Shown here piece by piece: positions 1 to 4,565 of a stretch of DNA of 7,318 nt (its first letter is position 1; each line of letters starts with the position of its first letter). The notes below the pieces were generated by a model. It saw only the letters and a program-made list of their open reading frames with translations. It made no database searches and was not told the DNA's origin. The stretch is from an uncultured Eubacterium sp. (lineage in GTDB: Bacteria; Bacillota; Clostridia; Lachnospirales; Lachnospiraceae). The stretch spans positions 35,123 through 42,440 of the forward strand of contig CAJTZF010000024.1 in assembly GCA_910584245.1 (NCBI GenBank). Direction: 5' to 3'. A program made the translations under genes and the position numbers.

Positions 1-235
1 ATAGTAAGATTCTGGGTGATGGAACAGCCATCATTCGGATAACCGGCAGGGAATTCTAAAAAACGAACGATAGAAAATAGTAAGATTCTGGGTGATGGAA
101 CAGCCATCATTCGGATAACCGGCAGGGAATTGTAAAAAACAAACGATAGAAAATAGTAAGATTCTGGGTGATGGAACAGCCATCATTCGGATAACCGGCA
201 GGGAATTGTAAAAAACAAACGATAGAAAATAGTAA
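1..235. repeat. Tandem array: three 76-bp direct repeats plus 7-bp partial copy
   Basis: Units occupy 1-76, 77-152 and 153-228, and 229-235 (ATAGTAA) restarts a fourth. Units 2 and 3 are identical as read. Unit 1 differs at two places: C56 where the others have G132/G208, and G65 where they have A141/A217. Each unit contains a small hairpin (TGATGG, loop AACAG, CCATCA; 17-33 in unit 1) that two G-T pairs can extend, followed by an A-rich tract. The period of 76 is not a multiple of three and every forward frame meets stops, so the array does not encode a repeat protein. It may continue upstream of the window. It lacks the many short, variably spaced units of a CRISPR array. The repeat is seen directly; its function is unknown. 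Confidence 0.97.
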
Positions 236-260
236 TATGCAGGTTACGAAGTAGTATGTA

Positions 261-267
261 AGGGAGG
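261..267 (+). promoter_or_regulatory. Ribosome binding site of the divIVA-like gene
   Basis: AGGGAGG lies 9 bases before the ATG at 277, a strong Shine-Dalgarno match that fixes this start. It sits 25 bases after the tandem array, so the array forms the immediate upstream region or 5' leader of the gene. No convincing -35/-10 pair was found in the leader. Confidence 0.85.
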
Positions 268-276
268 AAACTGTAT

Positions 277-1332
277 ATGTTATCATTGATCGAATTACAG
301 AGCAAAAAGGTTGAGGCAAAAAGAAAAAAATATGATAAGGACGAGATGGATGCGTATCTGGAGCTTGTGTTCGAAAATTACCGGCAGCTGTTGGAGAACA
401 ATAAAACACTGGAGGCAGAGCGCAATGAGCTGAGCCAAAAGGTAAAAAAACTCAGTGATGGTGTGCAGTATTACCGTTCGATTGAGACTACTCTCCAAAA
501 GGCATTGATTTTGGCGGAGAAAACGTCAAAGGAGACAAAAGATGCCGCTCTTCTTAAAGCTGAGGCGATTGAAAAGGATGCCAATAAAAAGGCAGACGAG
601 ATTATTCGGACGGCAGAGGGCGAGTACAATAAAATTAAGGGAAAATGCGTTCAGCTTGTACAGCAGTTTAACCAATATAAGACCCAGTTGATTGAAGCGG
701 CTAGCGCACAGCTTGAGATGGTTGAGCGCGATGAGTTTGATATAACAAATGCAGATGACTATGAGCAGAGGTTGGATGGTCCTTTCAAACAAGGGGAGCC
801 AAAAGTCGCATCCGTCCCGAATCGTCCCGCCGCTCCACAGCCTGTACCGCCAATGGAACAACCACAACCGGTTCATCCACCAGTACAAACCGAGGAGTCC
901 GATTTACTGCTTCAGGAACCGAAACCAAAAGCCTCGGATGATTACGCAGAAAGTTTCATACCGGAGGATATTTTGATTGCAGATACGATTGATTTGGGCG
1001 CGACATTGGGCGCTGTCCGTTCAGCGGAGGAACCCATTCTCACGGAGAGTTCCGTCCAAGCTGTGCAAACAAACGTCTCTGTTGATGCTGCTAAAATAGT
1101 CGAGCCGACGCCTGCCACTATTGTTGAGCCGGTTATGGCAAAACCAGTGCAGCCGAAGGACGCCGTGTTTGAGTCCGAAATCGCTGCCCATACAGAGATG
1201 GAACCGCCGAAGCCGTCAGGTTCTGTTCCTACGCTGGATACTCTCCTGCAGGATTTGAATTTGAATAATAAAAATAATCAAAAATCTGACGATCCGTTTG
1301 AATTTTTGGGTTCAACAGTAGATGATTTTTGA
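277..1332 (+). CDS. divIVA: DivIVA-family coiled-coil cell division/polarity protein
   Basis: A 351-residue protein with the DivIVA layout. The N-terminal domain carries the family motif YDKDEMDAYL at residues 19-28 (B. subtilis: YDEDEVNEFL). It is followed by a long heptad-rich, Lys/Glu/Ala-rich coiled coil at about 30-155. A Pro/Gln-rich linker (about 170-205) and a long acidic, probably disordered tail ending in DDPFEFLGSTVDDF complete it. DivIVA proteins bind curved or polar membrane as oligomers and recruit division or growth factors. The position directly before lspA and rluD is a familiar Gram-positive arrangement. Oddly, the B. subtilis membrane-inserting Phe17-Arg18 aligns with Arg16-Lys17 here, so the exposed hydrophobic residue is replaced by a basic one. 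The tail is longer than in B. subtilis DivIVA (about 164 residues in total). Family assignment is confident; the exact cellular role is inferred. Confidence 0.87.
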   Translation: MLSLIELQSKKVEAKRKKYDKDEMDAYLELVFENYRQLLENNKTLEAERNELSQKVKKLSDGVQYYRSIETTLQKALILAEKTSKETKDAALLKAEAIEKDANKKADEIIRTAEGEYNKIKGKCVQLVQQFNQYKTQLIEAASAQLEMVERDEFDITNADDYEQRLDGPFKQGEPKVASVPNRPAAPQPVPPMEQPQPVHPPVQTEESDLLLQEPKPKASDDYAESFIPEDILIADTIDLGATLGAVRSAEEPILTESSVQAVQTNVSVDAAKIVEPTPATIVEPVMAKPVQPKDAVFESEIAAHTEMEPPKPSGSVPTLDTLLQDLNLNNKNNQKSDDPFEFLGSTVDDF

Positions 1333-1355
1333 AAATGGAGTTAGATAGATTATAA

Positions 1356-1907
1356 ATGGATAAAAAATGCAGTGATACTCATATCAAAAAGAATATATTT
1401 ACTAGTAAAACAAACATTATATGCTTTATAATGTTTGTTTTACTTACGTTTATTGACCAATTCAGCAAACAGATTGCTTCACATTTTCTGCGGTCAAATG
1501 ACTTTGATCTCATTCCCGGTGTGCTGCAGCTGCATTATCTGGAAAATACAGGCGCTGCATGGGGAATGATGCAGAACCGGACGTGGTTGCTTCTGGCGAT
1601 CACTGTCGTTGTTCTGGGCATTATTTTATATGCATTATACCGTTTGCCGGACACAAAGAAATTTCATTTTCTCCGATTTTGTCTGGTACTGCTTTCCGCA
1701 GGGGCCCTGGGAAATTTTATAGATCGTATCGTCAACCACTATGTCATTGATTTCATATATTTCTCTCTCATTAATTTTCCGATATTTAATTTTGCAGATT
1801 GTTATGTATGTATCTCGGCTGCACTCATTTTATACGGCATCCTGTTTAAATATAAGGATGAAGATTTTCCGTCTGCGAAACACAAAATGAAATCAGGAGT
1901 AAAATAA
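1356..1907 (+). CDS. lspA: Lipoprotein signal peptidase (signal peptidase II)
   Basis: A 183-residue membrane aspartic protease that removes signal peptides from diacylglyceryl-modified prolipoproteins. Four hydrophobic segments are visible at about 20-45, 75-95, 105-125 and 141-164. Family motifs are present in order: D34 in the first membrane helix, the NTGAAWG block (64-70), GNFIDR (119-124) with catalytic Asp123, and FNFAD (144-148) with catalytic Asp148. The roughly 20-residue polar N-terminus (MDKKCSDTHIKK) is somewhat long but leads straight into helix 1. The start has only a poor RBS: GGAG at 1337-1340, 15 bases away. Translation is therefore probably coupled to divIVA, which ends 23 bases upstream. 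The next in-frame ATG (codon 26) would cut into helix 1. A perfect 18-bp inverted repeat spans codons 17-30. The gene overlaps rluD by one base. Confidence 0.96.
   Translation: MDKKCSDTHIKKNIFTSKTNIICFIMFVLLTFIDQFSKQIASHFLRSNDFDLIPGVLQLHYLENTGAAWGMMQNRTWLLLAITVVVLGIILYALYRLPDTKKFHFLRFCLVLLSAGALGNFIDRIVNHYVIDFIYFSLINFPIFNFADCYVCISAALILYGILFKYKDEDFPSAKHKMKSGVK
1404..1444. repeat. Perfect 18-bp inverted repeat inside lspA
   Basis: The left arm AGTAAAACAAACATTATA (1404-1421) is the exact reverse complement of the right arm TATAATGTTTGTTTTACT (1427-1444), separated by the loop TGCTT (1422-1426). It begins 48 bases after the A of the lspA ATG and encodes residues 17-30, the start of membrane helix 1. 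In mRNA it would form a long, AU-rich hairpin in the early coding region. The right arm is U-rich, but no separate U-tract follows, so it is not a textbook terminator. A regulatory role is inference. Confidence 0.93.
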
Positions 1908-2836
1908 TGATGGAACAAATAATAACTTTATGTGCAGAAGAGTGTGATGAAAAAAAGCGGCTGGACCAGTTTATCGCCTCAAAATGTATGGAGCTGTCCC
2001 GTTCCTATATCCAAAAGCTAATTAAGGAGGAGGGCCGTGTCAGCAAAAACGGAAGCTTTCAGGTAAAAGCAAAAGATCTTATTTCCAGTGGGGACCAGAT
2101 CGTTGTCAGTCTGCCAGATCCAAAAACATTCTCCATAGAGCCGCAAAACATCCCACTTGATATTTTATATGAAGATGAGCATATCCTTGTCGTAAATAAA
2201 CCAAAGGGCATGGTCGTACACCCTGCAGCCGGGCACTACACGGATACGCTTGTCAATGCTATCATGTACCACTGTGGCGATCATTTATCGGGTATCAACG
2301 GGGTACTGCGCCCTGGCATTGTCCACCGCATCGATAAAGATACGACGGGATCTCTTATTGTGTGTAAAAATGATAATGCCCATAAATGTTTATCGGATCA
2401 GTTTCGGGCACATACGATCACGAGAGCGTATCATGCAATTGTTTATAATAACTTTTCGGAAGAGAGTGGAACAATAGACAAGCCGATAGGCAGACATCCT
2501 GCCCAGCGCAAAAAATGGAAAGTGACAGAACAGAATGGCAAGAGAGCAGTGACGCATTATCAGGTGTTAGATCATTTAAACAAAAAATTCAATTATATTG
2601 AATGCCGGTTGGAAACCGGCCGAACTCACCAGATCCGGGTCCATATGGCGCACATCCGGCATCCGCTTCTCGGTGATGAGGTTTATGGGCCGGAAAATGC
2701 CAAATTTAAACATCTGCAAGGACAGACTTTACATGCCCGCACACTAGGTTTTATTCATCCTACAACTGACGAATACATGGAATTTAAGGCTCCAATCCCT
2801 CTATATTTTCAAGATTTACTTAAAACATTGAAATAA
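1907..2836 (+). CDS. rluD: RluD-type 23S rRNA pseudouridine synthase (RluA family)
   Basis: A 309-residue pseudouridine synthase, the usual length for RluD/RluA-family enzymes that isomerise specific uridines in large-subunit rRNA. Residues about 17-64 form an S4 RNA-binding domain (the RLDQFIASK and SYIQKLI blocks). The catalytic core follows: NKPKGMVVHP (97-106), RPGIVHRIDKDTTG (135-148) with catalytic Asp143, and LETGRTHQIRVH (235-246), then HPLLGDEVYG (252-261). These motifs match the RluA family and the S4 domain favours RluC/RluD/YlyB-type members; the target uridine cannot be read from sequence. AGGAG at 1895-1899 serves a start at 1907, which shares its A with the lspA stop, or a second ATG at 1910. 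The overlap implies translational coupling. No clear terminator follows; only a weak AT palindrome (2839-2850) is present. Confidence 0.94.
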   Translation: MMEQIITLCAEECDEKKRLDQFIASKCMELSRSYIQKLIKEEGRVSKNGSFQVKAKDLISSGDQIVVSLPDPKTFSIEPQNIPLDILYEDEHILVVNKPKGMVVHPAAGHYTDTLVNAIMYHCGDHLSGINGVLRPGIVHRIDKDTTGSLIVCKNDNAHKCLSDQFRAHTITRAYHAIVYNNFSEESGTIDKPIGRHPAQRKKWKVTEQNGKRAVTHYQVLDHLNKKFNYIECRLETGRTHQIRVHMAHIRHPLLGDEVYGPENAKFKHLQGQTLHARTLGFIHPTTDEYMEFKAPIPLYFQDLLKTLK

Positions 2837-2855
2837 GTTATTTTTAAAAATCCCC

Positions 2856-2884
2856 TTGACTTCATAGTTCTATTGTAGTAGAAT
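2856..2884 (+). promoter_or_regulatory. Sigma-A-type promoter of the BlaI-family gene
   Basis: The -35 box TTGACT (2856-2861) and the -10 box TAGAAT (2879-2884) each match consensus at five of six bases, with an ideal 17-base spacer. The expected transcription start is near 2890-2892, about 75 bases before the coding region. This is the best promoter in the window, and it suggests transcription restarts after rluD. Confidence 0.82.
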
Positions 2885-2896
2885 ATAGGTACTACA
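2874..2896. promoter_or_regulatory. Inverted-repeat operator candidate overlapping the promoter
   Basis: TGTAGTA (2874-2880) and TACTACA (2890-2896) are perfect inverted repeats separated by nine bases (GAATATAGG). They span the -10 box and the predicted start site, where a bound repressor would block RNA polymerase. The half-sites match those of BlaI/MecI operators (TACTACA / TGTAGTA), although in known bla/mec operators the TACA and TGTA ends face inwards and here they face outwards. Autoregulation by the downstream BlaI-family protein is inferred. Confidence 0.68.
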
Positions 2897-2948
2897 CTCG
2901 AAGAACGGGTTTTTGGGGTTTTCTACGAAAGAAGAAGAGCAATCATGT

Positions 2949-2955
2949 GAGGAGG
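2949..2955 (+). promoter_or_regulatory. Ribosome binding site that decides the BlaI-family start
   Basis: GAGGAGG ends only one base before the ATG at 2957, too close for normal initiation. It is 10 bases before the in-frame TTG at 2966, which is a workable distance. The TTG is therefore preferred as the start codon. Confidence 0.6.
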
Positions 2956-2965
2956 TATGATCAAG

Positions 2966-3343
2966 TTGGGCCAGCAGAAATTGAAAGAGATTCGTCTGCA
3001 CGAAGGAGAACTGAATGTTATGGAGCTTCTTTGGAGCAATCAGGTTCTTGCGGCGAAGGACATTTCTAAAATTATTAAGGAGTATATCGGCTGGGAGAAA
3101 AATACTACATACACGTATATTAAAAGGCTCATCGACAAGGGGGCTATTACGCGGGAAGATCCTGGTTTTATGTGCAGGGCCGCAATTTCCAAAAAACAGG
3201 TGCAGGAAATTGAGACGGGCGTACTTATCAAAAACTTATATAGCAGCTCCCTGGCTACTTTTATTCACGAATATTTTGACGGGCGCAAATTGTCGTCCGA
3301 AGAGATATTGGAATTAAAACGGGTCATAGATGGCATGCATTAA
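2966..3343 (+). CDS. BlaI/MecI/CopY-family winged-helix repressor
   Basis: About 125 residues from the TTG start (128 if the ATG at 2957 is used), normal for the BlaI/MecI family. The N-terminal block LHEGELNVMELLW matches the family's L-x-x-x-E-x-x-V-M-x-x-LW signature. A winged-helix DNA-binding domain follows, with a probable recognition helix in NTTYTYIKRLIDKGAI and the wing in ITREDPGFMCRAAISK. The C-terminal half (about 75-125) is helical and would form the dimer. Family members repress beta-lactamase, penicillin-binding protein or copper genes and are usually released when a BlaR1/MecR1-type membrane protease cleaves them. No such partner or beta-lactamase gene is in the window; the next genes are sbcD and sbcC. 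A promoter with an overlapping inverted repeat lies upstream and an intrinsic terminator follows directly. The family is confident; the regulated genes and signal are unknown. Confidence 0.88.
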   Translation: MGQQKLKEIRLHEGELNVMELLWSNQVLAAKDISKIIKEYIGWEKNTTYTYIKRLIDKGAITREDPGFMCRAAISKKQVQEIETGVLIKNLYSSSLATFIHEYFDGRKLSSEEILELKRVIDGMH

Positions 3344-3354
3344 AAAACACTGGG

Positions 3355-3381
3355 AAGAAGCAGCTGCAGCTGCTTCTTTTT
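3355..3381 (+). terminator. Rho-independent terminator after the BlaI-family gene
   Basis: The perfect palindrome GAAGCAGCTGCAGCTGCTTC (3357-3376) is flanked by A and T bases that extend the stem to 3355-3378. The T run is at 3377-3381. The stem is about 10 bp with a TGCA loop. It begins 11 bases after the repressor stop codon. It should end most repressor transcripts and so partly separate sbcD-sbcC from that promoter. The T run is short and partly in the stem, so read-through is plausible. Confidence 0.78.
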
Positions 3382-3390
3382 CACACATAG

Positions 3391-3405
3391 AAGGTTGTAC
3401 ACCTT
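3391..3405. other. Short inverted repeat in the sbcD leader
   Basis: AAGGT (3391-3395), TGTAC (3396-3400) and ACCTT (3401-3405) form a 5-bp stem with a 5-base loop, or a dyad around TGTACA, between the terminator and the sbcD RBS. It contains the TGTA and TACA tetranucleotides typical of BlaI/CopY sites, but the match is short. No convincing promoter boxes were found around it. It could be a protein-binding site or chance. Confidence 0.35.
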
Positions 3406-3422
3406 ACAGAAAAGAGGAATTT

Positions 3423-4565
3423 ATGAAATTTATGCATCTTTCGGATCTGCATATTGGGATCCGTTTATATCATTTTGACTTGATCGAGGACCAGAGATTT
3501 GTGCTCCGTCAGATCATTCAATGTGCGGAAACCGAGCAGCCGGATGCCGTCGTGATTGCGGGGGATATTTTTGACAAATCTGTGCCCTCATCGGAGGCGG
3601 TAAAGTTATTTGATGAGTTTATGACGGAGCTGGCAAATGTGGAGCCGGACATGACCATTATGATTATTAGTGGAAATCATGATTCTGCCAGACGGCTTGA
3701 CTGCTTTCGGCATATTTTGAAAAAGGAACAGATTTATATGGTGGGGCTTCCGCCGGAACATGAAGGGGAATGTATTGAGCGGGTTACGCTTTCCGACGAG
3801 TTTGGCAAGGTACATTTTTACTTACTGCCATTTGTGAGGCCGGCGGCAGTAAGGGGAGTAGTGGGAGAGCAGGTGAATTCCTATGATGAAGCAATCCATC
3901 TGCTTTTGGCGCGCGAAGACATCAATGAAAACGAGAGAAACGTGCTTGTAAGCCATCAGTTTTATGTAAGGGATAAAAAGAGGGCGCATGAGGTGGAGCG
4001 GGCTGAAACAGAGGTGTACACCATTGGAAATATTGATGCCACCGACTCGGATTGTCTGGCTCCCTTTGATTATGTGGCGCTTGGACATCTCCACAAGCCG
4101 ATGAAGGTGGAGCGGGACACGGTCCGGTACTGTGGAACCCCAATGCCATATTCGCTCAGCGAGGAAGGACAGGAAAAGGGGATTCTTATTGTAACGTTAG
4201 GAGAGAAGGGGACGGAACCAAATATCCAAAAGGTTTCCCTTGTCCCAAGGCGTAATGTCCGGAACATATATGGTACTCTTGAAGAGGTATTATCACATCC
4301 AAGTGAAGATTATATGTGGGTGACACTGACGGAGAAACCAAAATTGGATATAAGTGATGTACAGGTCCGGCTGAGGACGGCCTTTCCTTTTCTACTTGGC
4401 ATGAGTTATAATACAGACCCGGTTATTACACGGGAACACATTCCGTGCATGCAGCTGAACGAGGTAACCCCCTTTGATTTATTTATGCAGTTTTGCCCGG
4501 AATTAGAGGAGGAGGACCAGGATCTATTGAAAGATGTGATTCACACGGTGAAGGGGGTAATATAA
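3423..4565 (+). CDS. sbcD: SbcD, nuclease subunit of the SbcCD (Mre11-Rad50-like) complex
   Basis: A 380-residue calcineurin-like metallophosphoesterase that, with SbcC, opens DNA hairpins and trims blocked or double-strand ends using Mn2+. All metal-binding motifs are visible: DLH at 8-10, GDIFD at 47-51, GNHD at 84-87, His178 in VSHQF and GHLH at 221-224. A C-terminal capping and SbcC-binding region of about 100 residues follows. The start is the ATG preceded by GAGG (3414-3417) five bases away, giving MKFMHLSDLHIGIR, which fits the family N-terminus. The frame is open back to 3330, but that extension would translate the terminator palindrome (an Ala-rich run) and overlap the repressor gene, so it is rejected. 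The stop codon directly abuts the sbcC ATG, indicating coupled synthesis of the two subunits. Confidence 0.95.
   Translation: MKFMHLSDLHIGIRLYHFDLIEDQRFVLRQIIQCAETEQPDAVVIAGDIFDKSVPSSEAVKLFDEFMTELANVEPDMTIMIISGNHDSARRLDCFRHILKKEQIYMVGLPPEHEGECIERVTLSDEFGKVHFYLLPFVRPAAVRGVVGEQVNSYDEAIHLLLAREDINENERNVLVSHQFYVRDKKRAHEVERAETEVYTIGNIDATDSDCLAPFDYVALGHLHKPMKVERDTVRYCGTPMPYSLSEEGQEKGILIVTLGEKGTEPNIQKVSLVPRRNVRNIYGTLEEVLSHPSEDYMWVTLTEKPKLDISDVQVRLRTAFPFLLGMSYNTDPVITREHIPCMQLNEVTPFDLFMQFCPELEEEDQDLLKDVIHTVKGVI

Noticed and set aside
1..235. CRISPR-like array
   Set aside because: The 76-bp units are contiguous and identical throughout, with no short repeats separated by unique spacers and no cas genes.
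206..236. divIVA promoter inside the repeat (TTGTAA and AGTAAT)
   Set aside because: Both boxes match consensus at only four of six bases and the spacer is 19, too weak to call.
107..409. Minus-strand open frame of 100 codons crossing the repeat array and the start of divIVA
   Set aside because: It is antisense to a well-supported RBS and gene start, includes non-coding repeat sequence, and has no recognisable motifs.
1335..1355. Seven-codon mini-ORF (ATG GAG ... TAA) ending directly before the lspA ATG
   Set aside because: It has no RBS of its own; most likely coincidence in a short intergenic gap, though it is in frame with lspA.
2604..2620. Perfect 7-bp stem GCCGGTT-GGA-AACCGGC inside rluD
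   Set aside because: It lies in the codons leading into the conserved LETGRTHQIR motif, is short, and is probably a by-product of codon use.
2945..2950. Start-stop pair ATG-TGA just before the repressor coding region
   Set aside because: It overlaps the Shine-Dalgarno sequence and lacks its own RBS.
3330..3422. N-terminal extension of SbcD by 31 residues
   Set aside because: It would overlap the repressor gene and translate the terminator palindrome; the ATG at 3423 has a proper RBS and a family-typical N-terminus.
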